Shown: in pieces, positions 47,412 to 56,657 of the stretch
Layout: each line of letters starts with the position of its first letter
Position numbering within the stretch: the first letter of the stretch is position 1
Assembly (NCBI RefSeq): GCF_026625845.1
Contig: NZ_CP113066.1
Location: forward strand, 1,178,001-1,242,000
Length of the DNA stretch: 64,000 nt
Direction: 5' to 3'
Source of the DNA: Agrococcus sp. SL85
Lineage (GTDB): Bacteria; Actinomycetota; Actinomycetes; Actinomycetales; Microbacteriaceae
The notes under the pieces: generated by a model
What the model was told of the DNA's origin: nothing
Database searches by the model: none
What the model saw: only the letters and a program-made list of their open reading frames with translations
Made by a program: the position numbers and the translations under genes

Positions 47412-48512
47412 ATGACCGATCCGTACGCGTCCGCGGGCGTCGACACCGAGGCGGGCGACCGCGCGGTCGAGCTCATGAAGGCCGCCGTCTCCCGCACCCA
47501 CGGCCCCGGCGTCCTCGGCGGCGTGGGCGGCTTCGCCGGCCTCTTCGACCTCTCGGCGGTGGGCAGCTACCGCAAGCCCCTGCTCGCCACGAGCACCGAC
47601 GGCGTGGGCACGAAGCTCGCGCTCGCGCAGGCGATCGACAAGCACGACACGATCGGCCAGGACCTCGTGGGCATGGTCGTCGACGACATCGTCGTCGTGG
47701 GCGCGAAGCCGCTCTTCATGACCGACTACATCGCCGTCGGCCGCGTCGTCCCCGAGCGGATCGCCGACATCGTCCGCGGCGTCGCCGAGGCCTGCGAGGC
47801 CACCGGCACCGCCCTCGTCGGCGGCGAGACCGCCGAGCACCCGGGCGTCATGGAGCCCGACGACTACGACATCGCGGGCGCCGCGGTCGGCGTCGTCGAG
47901 GCGGATGCGGTGCTGGGCGCCGAGCGCGTCGTCGCGGGCGACGTCGTCGTCGCCATGGCGTCCTCGGGCCTCCACTCCAACGGCTTCTCGCTCGTGCGGC
48001 ACGTGCTCGCGGAGCGCGGCATCGGCCTCACCGACCGCGTCGACGAGCTCGGCGGCGTCGCGGCCGAGGCGCTGCTCGAGCCCACCCGGCTCTACACGCT
48101 GCCGCTGCTGGGCATGCTCGAGGCCGCCCACGGCATCCGCTCGATCTCGCACGTCACGGGCGGCGGCATCGCCGCGAACCTCGCGCGCGTGCTGCCCCGG
48201 CACCTCGCGGTCGAGGTCGACCGCGCGGCCTGGTCGGTGCCGGAGGTCTTCCGCGCGCTCGCAGGGCTCGGCGGCTTCGGCCTCGAGCAGGCGGAGGGCA
48301 CCTGGAACCTCGGCCTCGGCATGCTCGTCGTCGTCGACGCCGCGGACGCCGCCGCCGTCGTCGCCGCGAGCGAGCGCGCGGGCATCCCCGCCTTCCCCGT
48401 CGGCACGGTGCAGGAGGCGCCGGCCGAGGCCTCGCTCGTCGAGGGCGGCTGGATCCGCGGCGCCAAGGGCGTCGACGGCGGGGCCGTGCGCCTCGCCGGC
48501 TCGTTCCGCTGA
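47412..48512 (+). CDS. purM: Phosphoribosylformylglycinamidine cyclo-ligase (AIR synthetase)
   Basis: 366-residue ATP-dependent enzyme closing the imidazole ring from FGAM. Conserved parts: [72 protein letters not shown] and [16 protein letters not shown] 47412 follows a TAGATT -10 at leaderless spacing. It sits alone on the plus strand at the right end of the purine supercluster, divergent from tdh. Confidence 0.96.
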   Translation: MTDPYASAGVDTEAGDRAVELMKAAVSRTHGPGVLGGVGGFAGLFDLSAVGSYRKPLLATSTDGVGTKLALAQAIDKHDTIGQDLVGMVVDDIVVVGAKPLFMTDYIAVGRVVPERIADIVRGVAEACEATGTALVGGETAEHPGVMEPDDYDIAGAAVGVVEADAVLGAERVVAGDVVVAMASSGLHSNGFSLVRHVLAERGIGLTDRVDELGGVAAEALLEPTRLYTLPLLGMLEAAHGIRSISHVTGGGIAANLARVLPRHLAVEVDRAAWSVPEVFRALAGLGGFGLEQAEGTWNLGLGMLVVVDAADAAAVVAASERAGIPAFPVGTVQEAPAEASLVEGGWIRGAKGVDGGAVRLAGSFR

Positions 48513-48644
48513 CGCGGCGGGCATCGGCGGCCGCGCTCAGCAGGAGCGACGGTCGCACCCAGGGGGCTCGGAACCTCCGGGCGTAGCGTTGCGCCCGGCT
48601 CGAGTCCACCACGCACCGTTCCCGAGCGAGGAGGAGTTCGCGGG

Positions 48645-49112
48645 ATGCAGTCCGACGACCGGTACCGGCAGCAGGGGTCGACGCCCCAGGGCGACGGGGC
48701 TCGCCCCTCGTACGCGCCACCGCCCGGGTGGCAGTCGCCGTGGTCCGGGGCGCCCGCGAGCGACGCGCCGCTCATCCACCCCGCCGCGGCGCAGCAGTCG
48801 AGCGCCACGTCGTACGGCGTGCCCGTCTACCGCGCCCCCACGGTGGTGCTCGCGCCGCCGCCCAGCCGCAGCCTCTCGATCACGGCGCTCGTGCTGGGCC
48901 TGTGCTCGGTGACGTTCGCGTGGATGATCGTGGTCGTGCCGCTCATCGGGCTCGTCTTCGGCTTCCTCGCCGTGCGTCGCGAGCCCGCGGGCCGCGGCCT
49001 CGCGATCGCCGGGCTCGTGACCTCGGCGATCGGCGTGCTGCTGGTGCTGCTGGTCTACGTGCTCCCGCTCGTCGGCTTCCTCGCGGCGCTGACCTTCTCG
49101 ATGGGCTCCTGA
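48645..49112 (+). CDS. DUF4190 membrane protein
   Basis: 155-residue protein with a long polar, Pro/Gln/Ser-rich N-terminus (1-72) and a DUF4190 domain with two TM helices (about 75-103 and 117-147): LSITALVLGLCSVTFAW, PLIGLVFGFLAVRREPAGRGLAIAGLV. Function unknown. GAGGAGG ribosome site; TAGCGT at 48584-48589 gives a leader of about 49 bases. The next gene encodes a second DUF4190 protein, a probable tandem duplicate. Confidence 0.8.
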   Translation: MQSDDRYRQQGSTPQGDGARPSYAPPPGWQSPWSGAPASDAPLIHPAAAQQSSATSYGVPVYRAPTVVLAPPPSRSLSITALVLGLCSVTFAWMIVVVPLIGLVFGFLAVRREPAGRGLAIAGLVTSAIGVLLVLLVYVLPLVGFLAALTFSMGS

Positions 49113-49206
49113 CGCGCCGCGCGGCTCCCGGCGGACGCCCATGCTCGGTGCATAGGATCGCCGCGTGCGGCGAGCGCCGCGACCCCGACGCATCCGCGGA
49201 GACCCC

Positions 49207-49572
49207 ATGACCTACACGCCTCCGGAGCAGCCCGCCCAGGGCGGCTACCAGCCCGCCGGCTACCAGCCGGCGTCGTCGACGCCGTCCTACGGCTACGGCG
49301 CCCCTGCCTCGACCTCGAAGAAGCTCTCGCTGTGGGGCCTCATCCTCGGCATCTCGAGCATCGTCATCCCCCTGTTCCTCAACGCGATCGCGGGCGCCGT
49401 GCTCTCGGGCATCGGCATCGCCAAGGAGCCCGCCGCCAAGGTGATGGCGATCTGGGGCCTCGTGCTCTCGATCCTCGGCCTCATCTGGGGCTTCGTCTTC
49501 TGGTTCGCGGTGGTGCCGCTCGTCGTGCTCGCGGCCCTCGCGGCCTCGTACTCCACGTCCTACTCGCCCTGA
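49207..49572 (+). CDS. DUF4190-like membrane protein
   Basis: 121-residue protein with Gly/Tyr/Pro/Gln-rich N-terminus (MTYTPPEQPAQGGYQPAGY) and two TM helices (about 38-60 and 77-113) around the core GIGIAKEPAAKVMAIWGLVLS. Start uncertain: ATG 49207 has a GGAG site; but TAGGAT (49153-49158) is 7 bases before a GTG at 49165 in the same frame, which would add 14 residues (MRRAPRPRRIRGDP). Function unknown. Confidence 0.75.
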   Translation: MTYTPPEQPAQGGYQPAGYQPASSTPSYGYGAPASTSKKLSLWGLILGISSIVIPLFLNAIAGAVLSGIGIAKEPAAKVMAIWGLVLSILGLIWGFVFWFAVVPLVVLAALAASYSTSYSP

Positions 49573-49586
49573 GTCCGCACCACGAG

Positions 49587-49620
49587 CGAGCGCCCGTCCC
49601 CTGCAGGGGGCGGGCGCTCG
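49587..49620. terminator. Bidirectional hairpin between DUF4190 gene and sdaA
   Basis: CGAGCGCCCG pairs with CGGGCGCTCG, with an inner TCCCC/GGGGG-type stem and a TGCA loop. Lies between convergent genes. Confidence 0.7.
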
Positions 49621-49641
49621 TCGCTGTGCGGGCGGCGCCGC

Positions 49642-51162
49642 TCAGCACTCGACGTAGGTGACGGCGAGGCCGCCGAGCGCGGTCTCCTTGTACTTGTCGC
49701 TCATGTCGGCGCCCGTGCGGCGCATCGTCTCGACGGCGGTGTCGAGCGAGACGTAGTGCGTGCCGTCGCCCTGCCGCGCCATGCGCGCGGCGTTGATCGC
49801 CTTCACCGAGGCCATCGCGTTGCGCTCGATGCAGGGGATCTGCACGAGGCCCTTGATGGGGTCGCACGTGAGGCCGAGGTTGTGCTCGATGCCGATCTCG
49901 GCGGCGTTCTCGATCTGCGCGGGCGTCGCGCCGAGCACGGCGGCGAAGCCCGCCGCCGCCATCGCGCACGCCGAGCCGACCTCGCCCTGGCAACCGACCT
50001 CGGCGCCCGAGATCGAGGCGTTCGACTTGATGATGATGCCGACCGCGCCGGCCACGAGCAGGAAGCGCACGGCCCAGGGCACCTCGTCCTCGGTGCAGTC
50101 GGCGAAGCGGTCGGCGTAGTGCATGACGGCGGGGATGATGCCCGCTGCGCCGTTCGTGGGCGCCGTGACGACGCGGGCGCCCGCGGCGTTCTCCTCGTTG
50201 ACGGCGAGCGCGTAGAGGTTGACCCACTCCATGCCCTCGAGGAGGTCGGGGCGGCCCTGCTTGGGGGCAGCGTCGCGGGCGAGCAGCTTGTCGTGCCAGG
50301 CCTTCGAGCGGCGCTGCACGTCGAGCCCGCCGGGCAGCACGCCGTCGGTCTCGATGCCGTGGGCGACGCACTCCTGCATGACGGCCCAGATGCGCTCGAG
50401 CTGCGCGATGGTCTCCTCGCGGCTGCGCCAGGCGGTCTCGTTCTCAAGCATGAGGTCGGAGACCGAGCGGCCCGTGCGGGCGCAGAGCGCCACGAGCTCG
50501 TCGCCCGTCGTGAAGGGGTGCGGCACCTCGTGCAGCTGCGGGGCGGGCGCCGGCACGGGCGAGAGCACGTCGCCCTCGTCGTGCCGCATGACGAAGCCGC
50601 CGCCGATCGAGTAGTAGCCCGCGGTGACGAGCGTCTCGTCGTCGGCGTCGTACGCGGTGAGGCGGAGCGCGTTCGGGTGCTCGGCGCGCACGGTGAGCGG
50701 GCGGAAGACGAAGGCCTTCACCTCGTCGAAGGGCACCACGCGGTCGCCGCCGAGCCGGAGCGCGCCGGTCGCGCGGATCTCGGCGAGGGTCGCCGCGATC
50801 TGCGGGGTCTCGACGGTGTCGGGCGCGAGGCCCGAGAGGCCGAGCATGACGGCGGTGTCGGTGCCGTGGCCGGAGCCGGTGGCGCCGAGCGAGCCGAGCA
50901 GGTCGACGCGCAGGCGCGCGATGCGGTCGAGGACGCCCGCGGCCCGCGCCTGGTCGACGAAGTCGAGCGCGGCGCGCATGGGCCCCACGGTGTGCGACGA
51001 GGACGGCCCGATCCCGACCTTGAAGAGGTCGAGCACCGAGAGCGACTCGAAGACCGGCGCGGTGGCGGTGGCGTGCTCGCCGACCACGGTCGGCTCCTGC
51101 GCCTGGCCGTTCGTGATGGCCGACGCCGGGATGGGCGTGTTGGTGGTGGACCGCGACGTCAC
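49642..51162 (-). CDS. sdaA: L-serine ammonia-lyase (iron-sulfur)
   Basis: 506-residue single-chain serine dehydratase making pyruvate and ammonia. The beta-like domain starts at about residue 40 with [21 protein letters not shown]; the catalytic domain contains [19 protein letters not shown] and the [4Fe-4S] cysteines in [16 protein letters not shown] and [14 protein letters not shown]. It ends in a C-terminal Cys, the tail-in-mouth inhibitory residue of this class. The first about 40 residues are an unusual Ser/Thr/Ala-rich extension; GTG start with AAGGAG. Opposes serine use elsewhere. Confidence 0.93.
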   Translation of the reverse strand: MTSRSTTNTPIPASAITNGQAQEPTVVGEHATATAPVFESLSVLDLFKVGIGPSSSHTVGPMRAALDFVDQARAAGVLDRIARLRVDLLGSLGATGSGHGTDTAVMLGLSGLAPDTVETPQIAATLAEIRATGALRLGGDRVVPFDEVKAFVFRPLTVRAEHPNALRLTAYDADDETLVTAGYYSIGGGFVMRHDEGDVLSPVPAPAPQLHEVPHPFTTGDELVALCARTGRSVSDLMLENETAWRSREETIAQLERIWAVMQECVAHGIETDGVLPGGLDVQRRSKAWHDKLLARDAAPKQGRPDLLEGMEWVNLYALAVNEENAAGARVVTAPTNGAAGIIPAVMHYADRFADCTEDEVPWAVRFLLVAGAVGIIIKSNASISGAEVGCQGEVGSACAMAAAGFAAVLGATPAQIENAAEIGIEHNLGLTCDPIKGLVQIPCIERNAMASVKAINAARMARQGDGTHYVSLDTAVETMRRTGADMSDKYKETALGGLAVTYVEC

Positions 51163-51231
51163 GGATCGGCTCCTTCGCCTCGTGCGGCCGAGCCGGGGTG
51201 GTGGCTCAGCGATGCTCGGGCGTCCGCGCGA

Positions 51232-51456
51232 TCAGGCGCTGCGCCCTTCCTGTCGATCGTCAGCGTAGTCGTCGCTGTCGTCGTCCTGGTCGGGCTCGTA
51301 GTCGGCGTAGTCGGCCCACTTGTCGACGAGCTCGGAGTCCTCCTCCGAGGTGCCGCCCAGCTCCTGCTGGAGCACGGAGTAGTTGACGTTCGGGCTGAAC
51401 GACTTCAGCTCACGCGCCAGCTTCGTGTGCTTGGCCTTCTGGCGACCACGACCCAT
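51232..51456 (-). CDS. DUF3073 protein
   Basis: 74-residue protein with the highly conserved actinobacterial start MGRGRQKAKHTKLARELKSFSPNVNYSVLQQEL and an Asp/Tyr-rich acidic tail. Function unknown; abundant, basic-to-acidic layout. ATG 51456 has a GAGGGGG ribosome site. A TACGAT -10 on the minus strand at 51534-51539 would give a 5' leader of about 70 bases. Confidence 0.88.
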   Translation of the reverse strand: MGRGRQKAKHTKLARELKSFSPNVNYSVLQQELGGTSEEDSELVDKWADYADYEPDQDDDSDDYADDRQEGRSA

Positions 51457-51609
51457 GCTGGACCCCCTCGCGGAACGGATCGGACTTCCCGCCTGCTCGT
51501 CGGCGGAGGACTCCCGTAGCAAGTCCAACCTGCATCGTAGCATCGCGCCCGCCCGCCGGTGCGCCTCCGGAGGGGCGCGCGCGGCGCCCCGCGGGCGCGG
51601 CCGGGCGCC

Positions 51610-51985
51610 CTACGCGGCGGCGGCGGGCACGAGCAGGGCGCCGAGCAGCAGCCCGAGGCCGGCGGCGATCGCGCCGCCGACGACCGTGAGGGCGAGGGTG
51701 GCCGCCGCATGGCCCGCGCGCCGCCGCTCGAGCTGCTCGACGGACTGCACCGCGAAGGCCGAGTAGGTCGAGAGTCCGCCGCAGAAGCCCGTCACGAGGA
51801 TCGCGCGGAGGGCCGGATCGGCGACGAGCGCGGCGGTCGCGAGCCCGGCGACGAGGCTCGCGACGAGGTTGACGGCGATCGTGGCGCGCACCGGGCGCCC
51901 GCGCGATGCGGCGCCCGCGAGGAACCGGACGAGGGCGCCGAGGCCGCCCGCGGCCGCGATCGCGAGCAGGCTCGAGCGCGCTCAT
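51610..51985 (-). CDS. crcB: Fluoride exporter CrcB, second subunit (one apparent frameshift)
   Basis: Corrected length 124 residues with four TM helices. An extra base in AGGCT at 51968-51972 breaks the frame after the first five codons; removing it gives MSALELLAIAAAGGLGALVRFLAGAASRG, which contains the family GGxGAxxR motif, joined to VNLVASLVAGL and GFCGGLSTYSAFA, the Fluc signatures. Its ATG overlaps the stop of the other crcB gene by four bases. Two-gene CrcB systems form heterodimeric fluoride channels in many Gram-positives. Confidence 0.87.
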
Positions 51986-52386
51986 GGCGCGACTCCCGCA
52001 CGGGCCCGGGCGATGCGGCGCCCGAGCGTCAGGCCGGCCCAGGCCGCGGCCAGGCAGGCGGCGAGCTGGCCGAGCGCGATCGCGATGCCCGGCAGCGCCG
52101 GCACGAGCATCGCGACGCCGCCGCTCGAGGCGCCGGCGGCGACGCTCGCGATCGCGACGGCGCTGAAGGTCGTGAACCCGCCGAGCACGCCCGCGCCCAC
52201 CCCGTGCCGCAGCCACGCGGGGGCGGCGGCGAGCGCTGCGGTCGAGGCGCCGAGCAGCAGCGAGCCCGAGACGTTGATGAGCAGCAGCGACCACCAGTCG
52301 GCGATCGCGGCGTCGAGCGCGGCCCGCGCGGCGGTGCCGAGCATCCCGCCGACGAGCACGGCGAGCGCGGAGGCGACGAGCGGCAT
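51982..52386 (-). CDS. crcB: Fluoride exporter CrcB, first subunit
   Basis: 134-residue four-TM protein with GGMLGTAARAALD, LINVSGSLLLG (the Asn of the pore region) and GGFTTFSAVA, all Fluc/CrcB signatures. First gene of the crcB pair. ATG 52386 is leaderless: TAGCCT (52393-52398, minus strand) ends 7 bases upstream, and no fluoride riboswitch can fit in such a transcript. Divergent from the merR-type regulator, whose operator touches this promoter. Confidence 0.9.
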   Translation of the reverse strand: MPLVASALAVLVGGMLGTAARAALDAAIADWWSLLLINVSGSLLLGASTAALAAAPAWLRHGVGAGVLGGFTTFSAVAIASVAAGASSGGVAMLVPALPGIAIALGQLAACLAAAWAGLTLGRRIARARAGVAP

Positions 52387-52392
52387 GCCCGC

Positions 52393-52451
52393 AGGCTATC
52401 GGCGGCCCACGGATCTCGGCTTGCGGTTGCCGCAGCGTCAACCTCTAGCGT
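52393..52451. promoter_or_regulatory. Divergent crcB/merR promoters with MerR-type 19-bp spacer operator
   Basis: Plus strand: -35 TTGCGG (52421-52426), 19-base spacer, -10 TAGCGT (52446-52451), 8 bases before the merR ATG. The spacer holds an inverted repeat GGTTG (52425-52429) and CAACC (52439-52443). Over-long 19-20 bp spacers with a central dyad are the mark of MerR-activated promoters. Minus strand: TAGCCT at 52393-52398 for crcB. Confidence 0.65.
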
Positions 52452-52458
52452 CGAGCGC

Positions 52459-53199
52459 ATGGAGTGGTCCATCCAGCGCATCGCCAAGCTCGCCGGCGTC
52501 TCGAGCCGCACCCTGCGGCACTACGGGGCGGTCGGCATCCTGCCGCCGTCCCGCGTCGACGCGGGCGGCATGCGCTGGTACGACGAGGCCTCGCTCGCGC
52601 GGCTGCAGCGCATCCTGCTGCTGCGCGGGCTGGGGGTCGGCATCCCGGCGATCGCCGACAGCCTCGAGCGCGCCTCCGACGAGGAGGCGCTCGCGGCGCA
52701 CCTCGTCGACCTCGGGCGCGAGGCCGACCGCATCCGCAGGCAGATCCGCGCCGTCGAGCAGACGCTGCGGGCACGACAGGGAGGAGCCGCCATGACGGCG
52801 GAGGAGGCGCTCGACGGGTTCGAGCACGGGCAGCACGAGCGGGAGGTCACCGAGCGCTGGGGCGCCGACGCCTGGCGGAGCGGGCAGGACTGGTGGGGCG
52901 GCCTCGCGGCCGACGACCGGCAGGCCTTCCAGCAGGAGCATCGCGACATCGCTGCGGGCTACGCCGAGGCGCGCGAGGCGGGGGAGGCGCCGGGCTCGGC
53001 GCGCGTGCAGGCGCTCGTCGCCCGCCACCACCGCTGGGTCGGCGCCGGCTGGCAGACGCCGGAGCCGGACCTCGACGCCTTCGAGGGGCTCGGCGACATG
53101 TACGTCGCCGACGAGCGCTTCGCCGCGAGCTACGGGGGAGCGGAGGGCGCGGCGTTCGTGCGCGACGCCATCCGCGCCTTCGCCGCTGCGCGCCGCTGA
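52459..53199 (+). CDS. MerR-family regulator with TipAS antibiotic-recognition domain
   Basis: 246-residue transcription factor. N-terminal MerR DNA-binding domain (1-70: WSIQRIAKLAGVSSRTLRHYGAVGILPPS), a coiled-coil dimerisation helix (about 75-110) and a TipAS-like all-helical ligand domain (about 125-245: GFEHGQHEREVTERWG, ASYGGAEGAAFVRDAI). TipA proteins activate transcription on binding thiopeptide-like antibiotics. It probably activates its own promoter, which has a 19-bp spacer; the RND pump downstream is a candidate target. Leaderless start. Confidence 0.88.
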   Translation: MEWSIQRIAKLAGVSSRTLRHYGAVGILPPSRVDAGGMRWYDEASLARLQRILLLRGLGVGIPAIADSLERASDEEALAAHLVDLGREADRIRRQIRAVEQTLRARQGGAAMTAEEALDGFEHGQHEREVTERWGADAWRSGQDWWGGLAADDRQAFQQEHRDIAAGYAEAREAGEAPGSARVQALVARHHRWVGAGWQTPEPDLDAFEGLGDMYVADERFAASYGGAEGAAFVRDAIRAFAAARR

Positions 53200-53284
53200 C
53201 CGGCGCCCATCCTCGGCCCCCGTCCGACCAGGACGGGGGCCATCCCCCGGGCGGACGCCCATCCGGCGGTGGGAGGATCGGCAC

Positions 53285-56200
53285 GTGCACCTGCTGTCCC
53301 TCGCGAGCCTCAAGAACCGAGCCCTCGTCGCCCTCGCGACGCTCTGCATCGCCGTCTTCGGCGGCGTGGCGCTCTCGAGCCTCAAGACCGAGCTGACGCC
53401 CGAGCTCGAGCTGCCCGCGGTCGTCGTCACGACGACGCTCCAGGGCGCGAGCCCCGAGATCGTGAGCGCCGACATCACGACGGCCGTCGAGCGCGCCGTG
53501 CAGGCCGTGCCGGGCCTCGAGGGCACGAGCGGCACCTCGTCCACGGGCGTCAGCACCGTGATCGCGTCGTTCACGTACGGCACGAACATCCCGACGACCG
53601 AGCAGCGCGTGCAGCAGGCGGTGAACCGGATCCAGTCGCAGCTGCCCGCCGAGGCGGAGTCGACGGTGCTCACCGGCTCGATCGCCGACTTCCCCATCCT
53701 GCGCATCGCGGTCTCCGGCCCCGGCGACCGCGCGGCGCTCGTCGACCGCATCGAGACGATCGCCGTGCCGCAGCTCGAGCGCGTGGAGGGCGTGCGCGCC
53801 GTGCAGCTGCAGGGCGCCCCGGGCCAGCGCATCACGATCGCGCCCGACGACGCGGCGCTCGCGGCCCAGGGGCTCTCGCGGCAGGACATCTCGACGACGA
53901 TCGACGAGAGCGGCCGGCTGCTGCCGGGCGGCACGGTCGACGCGGGCGACCAGACGCTCAGCGTGCAGATCGGCGAGCGGCTCGGATCGGTCGACGACGT
54001 CGCGGCCCTGCCGCTCACCGACGCCGTGACGATCGGCGACGTCGCCGACGTCGCGCTCGCCGAGGATCCCTCGTCGTCCATCGCGCTCGTCGACGGCGAG
54101 CCCGCCATCATCCTCTCGATCACGAAGACGCAGGCCTCGAACACCGTCGACGTCTCGCACGCCGTGACCGACATCCTCCCCGCGCTCCGCGCCGAGCTCG
54201 GCGACGGCGTCGAGCTCACGACGGTGCTGGACCAGGCCCCCTACGTCGAGGAGTCGATCGAGGCGCTCGCGGTCGAGGGCGCGCTCGGCCTCGCCTTCGC
54301 CGTGCTCGTCATCCTCGTCTTCCTGTGGTCGCTGCGCTCGACGCTCGTGACGGCGGTCTCGATCCCCGTCTCGGTGCTCATGACCTTCATCGGCATGTGG
54401 GGCGCGGGCTTCTCGCTCAACGTGCTCACGCTCGGCGCCCTCACGATCTCGATCGGCCGCGTCGTCGACGACTCGATCGTCGTGATCGAGAACATCAAGC
54501 GGCACCTCGCCTTCACGGCCTCCCGCGCGCGGGCGATCATGGACGCCGTGCGGGAGGTCGCGGGCGCGATCACCGCCTCGACCGTCACGACCGTCATCGT
54601 CTTCCTGCCGCTCGCCTTCGTGAGCGACATCACGGGCGAGCTCTTCCGGCCCTTCGCGCTCACGGTCTCGCTCGCGCTGCTCGCCTCGCTCGTCGTGGCG
54701 CTCACGATCGTGCCCGTGCTCGCCTACTGGCTGCTGCGCGGGCCGCGCGGCGCGGACGACGAGCCCGAGGCCGAGCTCGCGGCCGCGGAGCCGGTGCCTG
54801 CCGCCGTCGCGGTCGCCGCGGCGCCGCAGGACCCGCGGCCGTGGCCGTGGCGCCTCCTGCCGCGCCGTGCGCGCGCCGCGGCAGCCGCCGCCTCGCCGCA
54901 GCCCCCGGTCGTCCCCGCGCACGAGATCGCCCGAGCGCAGGACGTCCCATCGCATGACGAGGAGCGGCCCGATCGCCTGCGGCGCGCGTATCGCCCGATC
55001 CTCGCGCGCACGCTGCGCCACCCCGTGCTCGTGCTCGTCGCGGCGGTCGCGATCCTGGGCGGCAGCGCGGCCGCCGCGCCGCTCCTCGCCATCAACTTCC
55101 TCGGCGACGACGGCCAGACCTCGGTGCAGGTGACGCAGCGGCTCGAGCCCGGCGCCTCCCTCGACGCCCAGCTGGCGGCCGCCGAGGCGCTCACCGACGA
55201 CCTGGAGTCGCTCGACGGCGTCGAGACCGTCTCGGCGACCGTCTCCTCGGGCGCCGCGGCATCCTTCGCCGCCTTCACAGGCGGCGGCGGGGCCGGCGCG
55301 ATCTCGTACTCGGTCATCGCCGCGGAGGGCACCGACATGCCCGAGCTCCGCGAGCGCATCCGCGACGCCTCGCAGGACGCGACGGGCGAGGTGACCGTGG
55401 GGCAGGCTGCGGGCCTCGCGGGCGGCGACATCGAGGTGCAGGTGCAGGCGCCCACGCCCGCGGCACTCGAGGCGGCGACCGAGGAGGTCGTGGGCGCGAT
55501 GGACGGCGTCGACGGCGTCGCGCAGGTCGACGACTCGCTCGAGGGCGCCCAGCCGCTCGTGCAGGTGGCCGTCGACCGCGAGCTCGCCGCGGGCCTCGGG
55601 CTCAGCGAGGCGGCGGTGTCGGGCCTCGTCGCGCAGGCGATGCAGGCGACGCCCGTCGGCGACATCCAGCTCGACGGCGCCATCGTCACGATCTACCTCG
55701 ACGCCATCGCGCCCGCCGCGACGCTCGACGAGCTGCGCGCGCTCGAGCTGCCGACCCCGCAGGGGCCGCTGCCGCTCTCGGACGTCGCCGAGGTCACCGA
55801 GGTGGAGGGCCCCGTCTCGATCGAGACGAGCGACGGCAGCCGCACCGCGACGGTCACCGTCACCCCCGACGCGGCCGACGTCGGCGGCGTCTCGGCGCGC
55901 GTGCAGGCCGCGGTCGACGAGCTCGCGCTCGAGGACGGCGCGACCGCCGAGATCGGCGGCGTCGCGACGCAGATCTCGGACGCGTTCACGCAGCTCGGCA
56001 TCGCCGCGCTCGTGGCGGTGCTGCTCGTCTACGTGGTCATGGTCGCGACCTTCAAGAGCCTCCTGCAGCCGTTCCTGCTGCTCGTCTCGGTGCCCTTCGC
56101 GGCCACGGGCGCGATCGCGATGCAGCTGCTCACGGGCGTGCCGCTGGGCGTCGCCTCGATGGTCGGCGTGCTCATGCTCGTCGGCATCGTCGTGACGAAC

Positions 56201-56569
56201 GCGATCGTGCTCATCGACCTCGTCAACCAGTACCGGGATCGCGGCCTGGGGGTGCGCGAGGCGCTCATGGAGGGCGCGGAGCGACGGCTGCGGCCGATCC
56301 TCATGACGGCCGCGGCGACGATCTTCGCGCTCATCCCGATGGCCGCGGGGCTCACGGGGCAGGGCGGCTTCATCTCGCAGCCGCTCGCGATCGTCGTGAT
56401 CGGCGGCCTCGTCTCGTCCACCGTCCTCACGCTCGTGGTGCTGCCGGTGCTGTACCTCGTGGTCGAGGGCGCGCTCGAGCGGCGGCGCGTGCGCCGCGGC
56501 TCCGGCACGCGGGCCGAGCGGCGGAGCGAGCTCGAGGACGCGGGGCGCAGGACGACCAGCCGGCGCTGA
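53285..56569 (+). CDS. RND-type efflux pump (AcrB/SwrC-like)
   Basis: 1,094-residue proton-driven multidrug or lipid transporter with two repeats of a TM bundle and a large extracytoplasmic loop (TM1 at about 12-32). TM4 contains GRVVDDSIVVIENIKRHL with the two conserved Asp of the proton relay. A long Pro/Ala/Arg-rich cytoplasmic linker (about 485-560) sits between the halves. In a Gram-positive it works without TolC, like B. subtilis SwrC. GTG start with GGGAGG. Downstream of the TipAS regulator and possibly under its control. Family members export antibiotics or surfactants. Confidence 0.88.
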   Translation: MHLLSLASLKNRALVALATLCIAVFGGVALSSLKTELTPELELPAVVVTTTLQGASPEIVSADITTAVERAVQAVPGLEGTSGTSSTGVSTVIASFTYGTNIPTTEQRVQQAVNRIQSQLPAEAESTVLTGSIADFPILRIAVSGPGDRAALVDRIETIAVPQLERVEGVRAVQLQGAPGQRITIAPDDAALAAQGLSRQDISTTIDESGRLLPGGTVDAGDQTLSVQIGERLGSVDDVAALPLTDAVTIGDVADVALAEDPSSSIALVDGEPAIILSITKTQASNTVDVSHAVTDILPALRAELGDGVELTTVLDQAPYVEESIEALAVEGALGLAFAVLVILVFLWSLRSTLVTAVSIPVSVLMTFIGMWGAGFSLNVLTLGALTISIGRVVDDSIVVIENIKRHLAFTASRARAIMDAVREVAGAITASTVTTVIVFLPLAFVSDITGELFRPFALTVSLALLASLVVALTIVPVLAYWLLRGPRGADDEPEAELAAAEPVPAAVAVAAAPQDPRPWPWRLLPRRARAAAAAASPQPPVVPAHEIARAQDVPSHDEERPDRLRRAYRPILARTLRHPVLVLVAAVAILGGSAAAAPLLAINFLGDDGQTSVQVTQRLEPGASLDAQLAAAEALTDDLESLDGVETVSATVSSGAAASFAAFTGGGGAGAISYSVIAAEGTDMPELRERIRDASQDATGEVTVGQAAGLAGGDIEVQVQAPTPAALEAATEEVVGAMDGVDGVAQVDDSLEGAQPLVQVAVDRELAAGLGLSEAAVSGLVAQAMQATPVGDIQLDGAIVTIYLDAIAPAATLDELRALELPTPQGPLPLSDVAEVTEVEGPVSIETSDGSRTATVTVTPDAADVGGVSARVQAAVDELALEDGATAEIGGVATQISDAFTQLGIAALVAVLLVYVVMVATFKSLLQPFLLLVSVPFAATGAIAMQLLTGVPLGVASMVGVLMLVGIVVTNAIVLIDLVNQYRDRGLGVREALMEGAERRLRPILMTAAATIFALIPMAAGLTGQGGFISQPLAIVVIGGLVSSTVLTLVVLPVLYLVVEGALERRRVRRGSGTRAERRSELEDAGRRTTSRR

Positions 56570-56657
56570 CCTCCCTCCCAGGCCGCTCCTGCCATCGCGT
56601 GCTTCGATGGTCGATCGCCAGCAGCGGGATCGACGAGCGCGTGAGGAGGGAGCCCGG

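Noticed and set aside
52386..52459. Fluoride riboswitch before crcB
   Set aside because: The crcB transcript appears leaderless and the whole divergent gap is 72 bases; no pseudoknot motif was found.
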